A stretch of DNA of 64,000 bases from Tangfeifania diversioriginum (GTDB lineage: Bacteria; Bacteroidota; Bacteroidia; Bacteroidales; Prolixibacteraceae): the NCBI GenBank assembly GCA_945873105.1, contig CAMCBW010000021.1, forward strand, positions 27,845 through 91,844. The letters are read 5' to 3'. Made by a program: the position numbers and the translations under genes. Shown here piece by piece: positions 18,364-27,824 of this stretch. The number at the start of each line of letters is the position of its first letter. Within the stretch, counting starts at the first letter, position 1. A model generated the notes under the pieces. That model was not told the DNA's origin, did not search any database, and saw nothing but the letters and a program-made list of their open reading frames with translations.

Positions 18364-19371
18364 ATGATAACAAAATTTATCAACGCAACAGACCAGATTA
18401 CCCGCGAAACGTTGGAGGGTTATACCATGGCTTATGCCGACAAGGTAAAACTTGGAGGTGAGAATATCGTTGTTCGCGCTACCCCAAAAAGTATGGACAA
18501 GGTAGCCATCGTTACCCTGGGAGGTTCAGGCCATGAGCCTGCACTCAGTGGCTTTGTCGGAGAGGGAATGCTCGATTGTTCAGTGGTAGGCGATATCTTC
18601 GCTGCTCCGGGTGCACAACGCTTGTTCCAGGCGCTTCAGCTTTTCAAACGCGATGCAGGTATTTTGTTGGTAGTTCTCAACCACTCCGGGGATGTGATGA
18701 GTGCCAACATGGCCACGCAGTTGGCAGAACGTGCGGGCATCAAGGTGGTCAAGCTTTTGACCCACGAAGATATCAGCGCAGGGCTTGATGTACCGGATGA
18801 GGACCGGCGCGGACTGGCAGGATGTATCCCTTTGTACAAAATCATTGGTGCCGCGGCAGAGCAAGGGAAAAGCATTGAGGAGATTGCCGAGATCGGTGAG
18901 CGCTTCATTGGCCAGACAGCTACCCTTGCTGTGGCCATGCGTTCTTGTACCCATCCCCAAAATGGGGCAGTAATTGCCGAACTTCCGGAAGGGGAGATTG
19001 AAATCGGCATGGGCCAGCACGGAGAGGGTGGCGGTGGTCGCCAGATGCTGACTTCGGCCGACGATGTTGCATCGCAGATGATTACACAGCTCATGAGCAA
19101 GCTCAAACCGGCCAAGGGAGACAAGGTATTGCTGATCATCAACGGGGTAGGAGCAACCACCCACATGGAGATGAGCATTGTTTTCCGCAAGGCTGCCATG
19201 CTGCTTGCCGAGAAGGGTGTTGTGGTTGCCGACGGAAAAATTACGGAGCTTCTCACCGTGCAGGAGCAGGCAGGTTTCCAGATGATTCTTTCTATCCTGG
19301 ATGAAGATCATGTTGAGCTGTTGAAAAATGCTCCTTCCAATGCTCCGTATTGGGTAAATATCGGCAAATAG
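18364..19371 (+). CDS. dhaK: Dihydroxyacetone kinase DhaK-like substrate-binding subunit
   Basis: The 335-residue protein is the substrate-binding subunit of a DhaKL-type kinase, which phosphorylates a hydroxymethyl-ketone such as dihydroxyacetone. It has GGSGHEPALSGFVGEGMLD near residue 58, LNHSGDVMSANMA, and GMGQHGEGGGG with His219, matching the His that binds the ketone covalently in E. coli DhaK (His218). Following the catalytic His, the usual GEPG is replaced by GEGGGG, a possible change in substrate pocket. DhaL follows after 24 bases. Related DhaK proteins phosphorylate erythrulose and other short ketoses, so dihydroxyacetone itself is not certain. Confidence 0.9.
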   Translation: MITKFINATDQITRETLEGYTMAYADKVKLGGENIVVRATPKSMDKVAIVTLGGSGHEPALSGFVGEGMLDCSVVGDIFAAPGAQRLFQALQLFKRDAGILLVVLNHSGDVMSANMATQLAERAGIKVVKLLTHEDISAGLDVPDEDRRGLAGCIPLYKIIGAAAEQGKSIEEIAEIGERFIGQTATLAVAMRSCTHPQNGAVIAELPEGEIEIGMGQHGEGGGGRQMLTSADDVASQMITQLMSKLKPAKGDKVLLIINGVGATTHMEMSIVFRKAAMLLAEKGVVVADGKITELLTVQEQAGFQMILSILDEDHVELLKNAPSNAPYWVNIGK

Positions 19372-19395
19372 CAACTTAACCAGTAGAGGAGAGGA

Positions 19396-20025
19396 ATGAA
19401 TACAATTTCCACAGATCAGTTCAGGGCAATGCTCCAGACTGCATTGACACTTGTCAGGGAGAAGGAGAGCTATCTTTCACAACTGGATGCGGTGACCGGG
19501 GATGGCGACCATGGAACCGCCATTGTTGCGGCACTCAATGCTGCCATCACAGCCTCCGAAGCTGCGACCGATCTCAAGGCAATGTTCAATGACATTGGCT
19601 TTGGTATCATGCTCACCACCAGCGGGTCTACCAGTACACTGCTGGGAGGATTTTTCCTTGGGATGGCTGAGGGCATTGAAGGGGCTGAAGCAGATGCAGG
19701 GCAACTTAAAACCATGTTCAAGTCAGGGTTGGCTGGAGTGTCAAAAAATACAAAAGCGGCCGTTGGTGACAAGACAATGATGGATGCTTTGATGCCTGCT
19801 GTAACCGCAATGACAGGAACTGAGTCGGAGGATATTGCCGAAATACTTGCCGCTGGTGCCGCAGCTGCCCGGAAGGGAGCGGAGGCCACCATTGCCATGA
19901 AGGCCAACTTTGGCCGTGCTCGCAATTATGGGGAACGTTCCATCGGAACAATGGATGCCGGTGCATCTTCCTGGGCAACCATTTTTGAAGCATTTGCAAG
20001 GCATACAGGGCCTTCAGCCAAGTAA
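19396..20025 (+). CDS. dhaL: Dihydroxyacetone kinase DhaL-like nucleotide-binding subunit
   Basis: The 209-residue all-helical subunit carries the metal-nucleotide site DAVTGDGDHGTAI (about residues 31-43), then TTSGSTSTLLGGFF, GDKTMMDAL and GRARNYGERSIGTMDAGA, all positions conserved in DhaL. It would phosphorylate the ketone held by DhaK. No DhaM (PTS phosphodonor) gene is present in the window, so ATP use, as in Citrobacter-type enzymes, is more likely than PEP use. The next gene, an LsrF-type enzyme, begins 147 bases later; the gap has only a small AGGAA/TTCCT hairpin at 20101-20116. Confidence 0.9.
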   Translation: MNTISTDQFRAMLQTALTLVREKESYLSQLDAVTGDGDHGTAIVAALNAAITASEAATDLKAMFNDIGFGIMLTTSGSTSTLLGGFFLGMAEGIEGAEADAGQLKTMFKSGLAGVSKNTKAAVGDKTMMDALMPAVTAMTGTESEDIAEILAAGAAAARKGAEATIAMKANFGRARNYGERSIGTMDAGASSWATIFEAFARHTGPSAK

Positions 20026-20172
20026 CGACAAAAGTTGACCGAAATAGAAATTATCTGAACAAGCTGCCACAGGCTTCGGCATTGAGGTCCTCTGTTTTTT
20101 AGGAATCTTAGTTCCTCTGTGCAAAGTTGGCAGGTCACATTATCAATAGAAATCAAAATTAAAAAACAAGAA

Positions 20173-21051
20173 ATGGCTGATTTAGAAGGAAACAAAGAAA
20201 ACCTCGACAAAGATTATGGAATTGGGATACCCGTTGAAACAACCGGATTCTTCCTCAAAGGACTCAACAACTGTGATTGGGGAATCAAAAACCGCATGTC
20301 GCGGATCTACAATCCCAAGACCGGCCGCACCGTGATGCTGGCATTTGACCATGGTTACATCATGGGGCCAACCTCCGGTCTGGAACGGCTGGACCTTTCC
20401 ATTACCCCTTTGATCGAATATGCGGATTCACTCATGTGTACCAGAGGTGCGCTGCGCTCGACAGTTCCACCTACCGCCGACAAACCCATCTGTTTGCGCT
20501 ATTCGGCAGGAAGCAGCGTATTGACCTATCTCAACAACGAATGCACCATTGATGTGGAGGACGCGATCCGTATCAATGCCTCGGCCATGGCTGTAATGGT
20601 TGCCGTGGGTGACCCGCTCTACGAAGCAAAGACCATTGAAAACCTGGTTCGAACTGCCGATTACGGATACAAATATGGAATTCCTACACTGGGTGTCACC
20701 GCAGTAGGGAAGGAGATGGTTCGCGATGCACGTTACCTTGGAACAGCTACCCGTATCTGTGCCGAGAATGGCGCGACTTTTGTCAAGACCTACCATTGTG
20801 AAAATTTCGAAAGGGTTGTCAATGGTTGTCCGGTTCCGATTGTTATTGCTGGTGGTAAAAAACTACCGGAGATTGAAGCGCTTGAACTTTGCTACATGGC
20901 GATCAACGATGGCGCTACCGGAGTGGACATGGGCCGTAATGTCTTCCAGGCAGAACATCCTGTTGCCATGATTCAGGCTGTCAGGGCGGTTGTACACGAC
21001 AACCTTACTCCTGCGCAGGCACTTGAACTGTACAATGATTTAAAATCATAA
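20173..21051 (+). CDS. lsrF: LsrF-type class I thiolase/aldolase (DeoC/LacD/FbaB superfamily)
   Basis: ATG 20173 is chosen over the upstream TTG because it gives a 292-residue protein that lines up with E. coli LsrF from the first residues. Strong matches recalled from LsrF are MSRIYNPKTGRTVMLAFDHG, GPTSGLERLDL, DSLMCTRGALRS, GVTAVGKEMVRD and CPVPIVIAGGKKLPE. The Schiff-base lysine is Lys205 (FVKTYH; Lys203 in LsrF). LsrF moves an acetyl group from 3-hydroxy-5-phosphonooxypentane-2,4-dione to CoA, giving acetyl-CoA and DHAP. No lsrK, lsrG or AI-2 transporter genes occur here; DhaKL lies directly upstream instead. The real substrate may be AI-2-derived or another phosphorylated 1-deoxy-diketose. 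Confidence 0.8.
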   Translation: MADLEGNKENLDKDYGIGIPVETTGFFLKGLNNCDWGIKNRMSRIYNPKTGRTVMLAFDHGYIMGPTSGLERLDLSITPLIEYADSLMCTRGALRSTVPPTADKPICLRYSAGSSVLTYLNNECTIDVEDAIRINASAMAVMVAVGDPLYEAKTIENLVRTADYGYKYGIPTLGVTAVGKEMVRDARYLGTATRICAENGATFVKTYHCENFERVVNGCPVPIVIAGGKKLPEIEALELCYMAINDGATGVDMGRNVFQAEHPVAMIQAVRAVVHDNLTPAQALELYNDLKS

Positions 21052-21066
21052 CATAACAATAGGGTC

Positions 21067-24000
21067 ATGAAGAAAGTAGTATTTTCCGTTTTGGTGCTTT
21101 TTGTCACCATTACCTGGAGCGCAGCACAAACCGACTCAAGGTTGAAAACAGATGCCCAGTGGCTCAATGCGGCCAATGTAAGGGCTGCCTTTGAGGATAT
21201 GCGCAAAATCAAGGGGTATGATGCTGCCAAATTCGAGCTTAAGGTCAAAGAGTTGGAAGAGCTGTGTAAACCAGGATTTGAAGGTGTTGCAACCGCTAAC
21301 CCGGAAATTCAGTTGCGTGCAACGAAGGCCATTGCATTGAAACGGGAAATATTGCTATCGAACCCATTGCTCGATGGGGACAAAATCATCGTGGGTCGTT
21401 ACATCCTCAAAGGAGGTGCACGAAAGGTCAATACCAGTGCAATGGGAACCCAGTCGAACAACTGGACCAACCAGACTTCTGCCCCCAGGGGAGGTTTCAA
21501 TGCCGAGATTGCCGAGCTAACCAATTTGCGCGGGGAGATAAATAGCAGGTCAATTTTCATTCCAGGGAATGGCTCCTCCGTGGCTGATCTGTTGCTCCAC
21601 TGGGATGGAGAAAGGATATTGTTCAGCGCGGTTGATGAAAACAAGCGGTGGAATGTATTCGAGGTTAAGACCGATGGAACAGGATTTCGCAAAGTAATCA
21701 ATGTTGATGAGCCGGATCTTGAATTTTTTGATGCTACCTATCTTCCGGATGGCCGGATTATTGCCGTATCGAACATCGGTTACCAGGGAGTTCCCTGCGT
21801 CGGAGGCAGCGATGCCGTTGGCAATTTGGTAAGCTATGATCCGAAAACCAATGCCTTGAGACGCATGACTTTTGACCAGGATGCCAACTGGCATCCGACG
21901 GTGATGAACAATGGCCGGATCATGTATGTCCGTTGGGAGTACACCGACCTGACCCATTACTGCTCCCGCATTGTCATGCATGCCAATCCCGACGGGACGG
22001 ATACCAGGGCTCTCTATGGGAGTGGATCGTGGTTTCCCAACAGCACCTTCGACGTAAAGCCAATCCCGGGAGGGAATACCACCTTTGTTGGGATCATCTC
22101 CGGACACCACGGTGTCGCACGTTCTGGTCGGATGATGCTATTTGATCCGGCGAAAAGCCGTAAGGAAGAGCAGGGAATGATCAATGAATTTCCCTTCAGC
22201 AAAAGGAAAATTATTCCCCTGGTCAAAGATGGTTTGGTAAATGGTGTCTGGCCTCAGTTTATCAAACCCTTTCCGCTCAGTGACAAATACTATCTCGTTA
22301 CCGCTAAGCTGGATTCCAGCTCCTTATGGGGTATTTATCTGATTGATTCCTTTGACAACCTAACCCTGTTGGCAGAATATGAAGGGGAAGGATTGATTCA
22401 GCCCATTTTGGTAAAAAAACGTCCTGTTCCCCCGGCCATTCCTGATAAGATTAAACCTGCCGAAAAAAACGCTACAATTTTTATCCAGGATATCTACGAA
22501 GGAGAGGGATTACCGGGTGTGCCGCGTGGTACAGTGAAGCAGCTGCGTATCCTGGCCTATGAATATGCCTATCTGCGTTCCCCCTCCAACCACATCGCCC
22601 AGGGTATTCAGAGCGGTTGGGACATCAAGCGCCTGCTGGGTACGATACCCGTAGAGGAAGATGGCTCAGTCATTTTTACGGTGCCAGCCAATACCCCCAT
22701 ATCCATTCAGCCGCTCGACAGCGAAGGTCGTGCCCTGCAATGGATGAGAAGCTGGTTGAGCGCCATGCCGGGTGAAATTGTATCCTGCGTGGGATGCCAT
22801 GAGAACCAGAACTCCATGCCCATGCCGAAGCGCGTATTGGCCTCGATGAAGCCACCGCAACCAATCCATCCACCCGAGGGGGGTGTGCGGCCTTTTACTT
22901 TTGAACTGGAAATCCAACCCATTCTCGACCGCGCCTGCGTGGCCTGTCACGATGGTTCAATGAAATTGGATTTCAGGGGCGGAATACCAGTAGAATCTCC
23001 TTCCAACATGGGAAAAATGCGGTTGACCAAGAGCTACCTGGCTTTTCATCCCTACGTAAACCGCCAGGGACCCGAGGCAGATATCGCCGTGATGAAGCCC
23101 TATGAATACCATGCATCCACCAGCGAGATTGTCAAAATACTGAAGCGTGGTCACGGTGGTGTAACGCTGACTGACAAGGAGTGGCGTACCCTTTACAACT
23201 GGATTGATTTCAACGCCCCCTACCACGGCGCATTTGCGGCAAATCCTGATAAGTTTTACTCCTGCGAAAACCAAGTAACCCGGAGAAGGGAATTGACCAA
23301 CAAATATGCCAACAATGCCGGGGTCGACTGGCCACAGGAGATCCGGGATTTTGCGCTTTATCTTGAGAAACAGGGTAAGCCGGTTCCATACAAACCTGAA
23401 CCTGTTGCGAAACCGGTCTATGAAACCGTTGTTGTCAAGGGATTTCCATTTAACCCAGCGCCTGTTGAGCGCAAAAGCCTTGAGATTGCCCCGGGAGTCA
23501 GGATAAATTTCGCAAGAATACCGGCGGGAACGTTCGTAATGGGCAACAACAGCCGTGGCAAGCTTAATGCCCCAGCCTCCAAAGTCAGGATAGAAAAGGC
23601 CTTCTGGATGGCAGAGACGGAGCTGACCAATGAACAATACAACGTGATTTTCCCGGAGCACAACAGCCGGTACATTGCGCAGTTCTGGAAAGATCACGTA
23701 AATCCGGGCTATCCAGCCAACAGGCCGACCCAACCCGTAATCCGCATCTCCTGGAACCAGGCCAATGCATACTGTGCCAAGTTGGGAGAGAAGATCAAAG
23801 CTAAAATCAAGCTGCCCACCGAAGCTCAATGGGAATGGGCCGCCCGGGCAGGCAGTGAGACCGATTTCTGGTTTGGAAAATCGGACAGTGATTTTGCTTC
23901 CTACGAAAACCTTGCCGATAAACAGCTTTCAAAAATGGCAGTGAGCGGGGTAGATCCCCAACCCATGAAGGAGGACAATCCAAGCTTCCCATTTTATGAC

Positions 24001-24297
24001 TATTTGCCAAGGAACCGCTCGGTAGATGATGGCAGCATGATTGTGACCGATGTGGCCAAATACAAGCCAAATCCGTGGGGTCTCTACGACATCTATGGCA
24101 ATGTGGCAGAATGGACCCGCAGCGATTTCGCGCCATACCCCTACAAGCAGGATGCCATTTCGGCTGATCAGCAAAAGGTTATTCGGGGAGGTTCATGGAT
24201 CGATCGCCCAAAGAATGCAACCTCTTACATCCGAAACAGTTATTATGCCTGGCAACCTGCCAACAATGTAGGATTTAGAATCATCATGGAAGATTAG
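21067..24297 (+). CDS. HzsA-related di-haem protein with SUMF1/FGE-like C-terminal domain (copy 1)
   Basis: The 1076-residue exported protein (signal ending SAAQ) begins with helical sequence. It continues with a PD40-rich propeller (about 160-470; VMNNGRIMYVRWEYTDLTHYC, ISGHHGVARSGRMMLFDP) resembling the hydrazine synthase alpha-subunit family. Two CXXCH sites follow, CVGCH (C574-H578) and CVACH (C624-H628). Residues about 800-1076 form a formylglycine-generating-enzyme-like (SUMF1) domain (FVMGNNSRG, LPTEAQWEWAARAG, DIYGNVAEWTRSDF, RGGSWID). The copper-binding cysteine pair of true FGE is missing, and no sulfatase is in the window, so this domain is probably structural or lectin-like. The gene starts 15 bases after the LsrF-type gene. 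Confidence 0.75.
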   Translation: MKKVVFSVLVLFVTITWSAAQTDSRLKTDAQWLNAANVRAAFEDMRKIKGYDAAKFELKVKELEELCKPGFEGVATANPEIQLRATKAIALKREILLSNPLLDGDKIIVGRYILKGGARKVNTSAMGTQSNNWTNQTSAPRGGFNAEIAELTNLRGEINSRSIFIPGNGSSVADLLLHWDGERILFSAVDENKRWNVFEVKTDGTGFRKVINVDEPDLEFFDATYLPDGRIIAVSNIGYQGVPCVGGSDAVGNLVSYDPKTNALRRMTFDQDANWHPTVMNNGRIMYVRWEYTDLTHYCSRIVMHANPDGTDTRALYGSGSWFPNSTFDVKPIPGGNTTFVGIISGHHGVARSGRMMLFDPAKSRKEEQGMINEFPFSKRKIIPLVKDGLVNGVWPQFIKPFPLSDKYYLVTAKLDSSSLWGIYLIDSFDNLTLLAEYEGEGLIQPILVKKRPVPPAIPDKIKPAEKNATIFIQDIYEGEGLPGVPRGTVKQLRILAYEYAYLRSPSNHIAQGIQSGWDIKRLLGTIPVEEDGSVIFTVPANTPISIQPLDSEGRALQWMRSWLSAMPGEIVSCVGCHENQNSMPMPKRVLASMKPPQPIHPPEGGVRPFTFELEIQPILDRACVACHDGSMKLDFRGGIPVESPSNMGKMRLTKSYLAFHPYVNRQGPEADIAVMKPYEYHASTSEIVKILKRGHGGVTLTDKEWRTLYNWIDFNAPYHGAFAANPDKFYSCENQVTRRRELTNKYANNAGVDWPQEIRDFALYLEKQGKPVPYKPEPVAKPVYETVVVKGFPFNPAPVERKSLEIAPGVRINFARIPAGTFVMGNNSRGKLNAPASKVRIEKAFWMAETELTNEQYNVIFPEHNSRYIAQFWKDHVNPGYPANRPTQPVIRISWNQANAYCAKLGEKIKAKIKLPTEAQWEWAARAGSETDFWFGKSDSDFASYENLADKQLSKMAVSGVDPQPMKEDNPSFPFYDYLPRNRSVDDGSMIVTDVAKYKPNPWGLYDIYGNVAEWTRSDFAPYPYKQDAISADQQKVIRGGSWIDRPKNATSYIRNSYYAWQPANNVGFRIIMED

Positions 24298-24318
24298 TCA
24301 ACATCTAAAACACAGATT

Positions 24319-27300
24319 ATGATCAGACCAGGCCAATTCTTTGGTGCCATATTGCTTGCCATGGTAAGCATTGGTGGAATTTCGGCACAAACAGCAGAAA
24401 GCGATTTGATCAACCGATTGCGGTTTTACGAAGCCAGGCAATGCCGGATGTCGGTAGAGCTGCTTCAGAAAAGTTTTCCGGACACTTACATCCTGCCTGG
24501 AAACTGGGAAACCACCCTCGACCAGTTGGAAAAATCCCGTACCACCATCCTCTCCAAAATTGGTGCAGGAGACAAGACAGTCATGGCCGATGCCGAAAAA
24601 CTGCTCATTTCCCTGGATGCAATTTTCAAGGCAAATCCATTGATCCGTGAGAAGCAGTTAGGGGCAGTCAGACGCGAGCTGGGCAAAAGAGCCCGAAATG
24701 CTGTCAACGGTACGCTGGGCGTTGGACCATCCAACTTCCAAAACAATTCAGAGTTACCCAAAAAAGGATGGAGCAATCAGCTGGTCACCCTTCGGATCTC
24801 CAACGGCAAAACTGTTCAGCAGACCCTTTTTACTCCCGCTTCGGATGTACTGATCTCGGATCCTGAACCCCATTTTAGTGCAGGAAGGATCCTTTTCTCC
24901 TCCATCGGCAGCAACGACCGCTGGCACCTTTTTGAACTGGATGTTACGAGCGGCAGGGCGGTTCAGGTGACGCCAGATGCTTACAGGGATTTCGACAGTT
25001 TTGATGGCTGCTATACGGCTGACGACCGCTTTGTATTCTGTTCGACCGGTACATTTCTCGGATTGCCCTGTACCCATGGAGGCCATAAAATGTCAGGCCT
25101 GTTTTCCTATGATCCAAAGAGTGGAAAGACAAGGCAATTGACCTACGATCAGGACAGCAACTGGGGCCCGGTGGTAATGAACAATGGTCAGATACTCTAC
25201 CAGCGCTGGGAATACGCCGATTTGCCGCATTCCAATTCGCGTATCCTGTTCACCATGAATCCCGACGGAACCACACAAAGGGCCTATTATGGATCCAACT
25301 CCTATTTTCCGGCAGCCTTCTTCAACTCCCGCCCCATACCCGGCCACAACAGTGCCATCATAGGGACTGCCTCGGGTCACCACAGCATCGCCCGCGCAGG
25401 ACGATTGCTGGTGATCGATCCGATGGTGGGGGAAAAGGAGGCAGAGGGGGTAGTTGCCGAGATCCCATACTATGGAATCAAGGTGCAACCTTCCGAAAGG
25501 GATAGATTGCCGGATGGTGTTTTCCCCCAGTTTTTGCAGCCTTTTCCACTCAGCGACAAGTATTTTGTAGTATCGATGCGGGCCACCGAACAGTCGCTTT
25601 GGGGTATTTACCTCGTGGATATTTACAACAATATAACACTATTGGCAGAAGAGGAGAATTGTGCTTTTGTAGAACCTTTTCTGCTTGAAAAGAGAAAGAC
25701 TCCTCCCGTCATTCCTGACCACATCAATACGGAAAGCGCCACGGCCAATGTATTTATTCAGGACATCTACATGGGCGACGGGCTGAAAGGTATTCCCCGC
25801 GGAACGGTCAAAAAACTGCGCATCGGAAACTATAGTTTCAGTCCGCTGGGACAAGGGGGTATCCTGGGTACCCTTGGGGTCGATGGCCCGTGGGACATCA
25901 AACGAATCATGGGTACCGTCAATGTGGAAGAGGATGGTTCTGCCATGTTTACCATTCCTGCCAATACTCCCGTGTTTGTCCAGCCACTCGATGGGGAAGG
26001 CAAGGCCCTGCAGGTAATGCGGAGCTGGTTTACAGGAATGCCGGGCGAAACTGTTTCCTGCCTGGGCTGCCACGAATCCCGCAAGAGCATTCCGGTCCCC
26101 AAAGCAAGTATGGCAACGAGGAAAAAACCTCAACCCATCCAGGAGTGGTATGGAAAAGAACGCGGCTTTAGTTACCGGCATGAAGTGCAGCCGGTACTCG
26201 ATAAGTATTGCATCTCCTGCCACGATGGCTCCCGCCCCGACCGCCCCTACCTGAAAGGTGATACAATGATTACCGACTGGAAGTCTGATATTGCTGGAAG
26301 TCTGAACAAAGAGAGAGGGGGTGGTCATTTTTCCCAGTCCTATGCCAATCTCCACAGATATGTTCGCCGGCCGGGTATCGAGAGTGACATGCACATGCTC
26401 ACACCCATGGAGTTCCATGCAGATCAGACCGAATTGATGCAGTTGCTCGCGAAAGGTCACCACCACGTGGTATTGGACAAGGAAGCCATCGAAAAGCTCT
26501 CCTGCTGGATCGACTACAATGCTCCCTTTCACGGCCGGCGTTCAGATATTCCGGATTACAATAAGACAGCAGCAGGTATCGCGCTTCGCAGCCAATACCT
26601 GGAATTATTTGGCGCGCCAAAGACTGACTTCGAATCCCTTCCTGACATTCCCCGGGATATCCAACCGGTTGTACCTGAAAAGCGCGAAATTCCAAAAGGA
26701 GAGAGCTCGTTGAAGGGATGGCCGTTAACAGATGCCAACAATGTACAGCTGGCACTGGGATATTTTCAAAGAAAAATAGCTATCGCTGAAGGTGTTACCC
26801 TTGAACTGGTGAAAATTCCGGCAGGACAATTTATCATGGGAAGTGAGAACCAGCCGGATGAAATGCCTCAGACCAAAGTCAGCATAGCGAAGAGTTTCTG
26901 GATCGGACGATTCGAGATCACCAACAGTCAATTCCGTGCGTTCGATCCTGCACACGACAGCCGTGATGAAGACCGGCACGGATACCAGTTTGGCAGGAGA
27001 GGGTATCCAACGAACCATCCCGATCAGCCGGCAGTGCGCATATCCTGGCAACAGGCCATGGATTTCTGCAAATGGCTGAGTGAAAAAACAGGGAAGAAAT
27101 TCAACCTTCCGTCTGAATCACAATGGGAATGGGCTTGCCGTGCAGGACAATCAACACCCTACTCTTTCGGGAAATGGGGGGCTGACTTCAGCAAATATGC
27201 CAACCTGGGAGATATTACGTTGAAGGAGTATGCCGCCTGCACTGCCTACAAAAATTATGAGAGCGTACGGATCATCGACAATGCCAGCAAATACGACGAT

Positions 27301-27618
27301 TGGGTTCCCCGCGATACCCTTTACGATGACCGGGGATTTGTTGCCCGGCAGGTAGGGAGCTACCGGCTTAACGCCTGGGAGTTGTACGATACCCACGGAA
27401 ATGTATGGGAATGGACACTTTCAAAATACAGACCCTATCCCTATAACGACAATGACGGCAGGAATGATGCAGGGGCAGATGGATTGTCCAAACGCGTGGT
27501 GCGTGGCGGATCCTGGTACGATCGTCCCTACCGGGGAACCTCCTCCTTCAGGCTCTTCTACCGCGATTACCAGAAAGTATTCAATGTAGGATTTCGCGTT
27601 GTGCTGATGGAGGATTAA
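24319..27618 (+). CDS. HzsA-related di-haem protein with SUMF1/FGE-like C-terminal domain (copy 2)
   Basis: This 1099-residue paralogue follows copy 1 after 21 bases and has the same layout: signal (ISAQ), helical start, and PD40 propeller (VMNNGQILYQRWEYADLPHS, ASGHHSIARAGRLLVIDP). Two haem sites follow, CLGCH (C581-H585) and CISCH (C631-H635), and then a SUMF1-like tail (FIMGSENQ, LPSESQWEWACRAG, DTHGNVWEWTLSKY, VVRGGSWYDR). The FGE cysteine pair is again absent. The copies are clearly homologous but well diverged, so the duplication is old. They may form a heterodimer on the periplasmic face of the outer membrane. Hydrazine chemistry is not implied, because no other anammox-type genes are present. 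Confidence 0.75.
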   Translation: MIRPGQFFGAILLAMVSIGGISAQTAESDLINRLRFYEARQCRMSVELLQKSFPDTYILPGNWETTLDQLEKSRTTILSKIGAGDKTVMADAEKLLISLDAIFKANPLIREKQLGAVRRELGKRARNAVNGTLGVGPSNFQNNSELPKKGWSNQLVTLRISNGKTVQQTLFTPASDVLISDPEPHFSAGRILFSSIGSNDRWHLFELDVTSGRAVQVTPDAYRDFDSFDGCYTADDRFVFCSTGTFLGLPCTHGGHKMSGLFSYDPKSGKTRQLTYDQDSNWGPVVMNNGQILYQRWEYADLPHSNSRILFTMNPDGTTQRAYYGSNSYFPAAFFNSRPIPGHNSAIIGTASGHHSIARAGRLLVIDPMVGEKEAEGVVAEIPYYGIKVQPSERDRLPDGVFPQFLQPFPLSDKYFVVSMRATEQSLWGIYLVDIYNNITLLAEEENCAFVEPFLLEKRKTPPVIPDHINTESATANVFIQDIYMGDGLKGIPRGTVKKLRIGNYSFSPLGQGGILGTLGVDGPWDIKRIMGTVNVEEDGSAMFTIPANTPVFVQPLDGEGKALQVMRSWFTGMPGETVSCLGCHESRKSIPVPKASMATRKKPQPIQEWYGKERGFSYRHEVQPVLDKYCISCHDGSRPDRPYLKGDTMITDWKSDIAGSLNKERGGGHFSQSYANLHRYVRRPGIESDMHMLTPMEFHADQTELMQLLAKGHHHVVLDKEAIEKLSCWIDYNAPFHGRRSDIPDYNKTAAGIALRSQYLELFGAPKTDFESLPDIPRDIQPVVPEKREIPKGESSLKGWPLTDANNVQLALGYFQRKIAIAEGVTLELVKIPAGQFIMGSENQPDEMPQTKVSIAKSFWIGRFEITNSQFRAFDPAHDSRDEDRHGYQFGRRGYPTNHPDQPAVRISWQQAMDFCKWLSEKTGKKFNLPSESQWEWACRAGQSTPYSFGKWGADFSKYANLGDITLKEYAACTAYKNYESVRIIDNASKYDDWVPRDTLYDDRGFVARQVGSYRLNAWELYDTHGNVWEWTLSKYRPYPYNDNDGRNDAGADGLSKRVVRGGSWYDRPYRGTSSFRLFYRDYQKVFNVGFRVVLMED

Positions 27619-27696
27619 GAAAAATTAAATTTAAACAGTGTCTAAGTAGGACGAAGAATTAATGCCGTATTTCTCAAATAATTGATCAGTCAAAAT

Positions 27697-27776
27697 CTCC
27701 CAGAGGGGAGACTTCAGATTTGCGTTTAGATCAGCGTTGGTGTATTTCTCCCCTCTTTTGTAAGGGTTGGTGGAGG
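27697..27776. repeat. Degraded interspersed repeat-like segment
   Basis: GAGGGGAG (27703-27710) and CTCCCCTC (27748-27755) are inverted copies in the 206-base gap before the propeller lipoprotein. The phrases between and after (ACTTCAGATTTGCG, TGTAAGGGTTGGTGGAGGTC) resemble intergenic repeat debris often seen in Bacteroidota. This is from general recognition; only one copy exists in the window. Confidence 0.3.
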
Positions 27777-27824
27777 TCAAATGATAAAGATAGATTATAC
27801 GATAATGTTTTATACTTAAGACTT

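Noticed and set aside
20173..21051. A complete AI-2 (lsr) quorum-signal operon
   Set aside because: Only the LsrF-type thiolase is present; no lsrK, lsrG, lsrB or transporter genes were found.
21067..27618. Sulfatase-maturing formylglycine enzyme
   Set aside because: The C-terminal domains look like SUMF1, but the essential cysteines are absent in both copies and no sulfatase gene is in the window.
21067..27618. Anammox-type hydrazine synthase
   Set aside because: Similarity is to the alpha subunit only; no beta or gamma subunits or other anammox genes are near, and the context is carbohydrate use.
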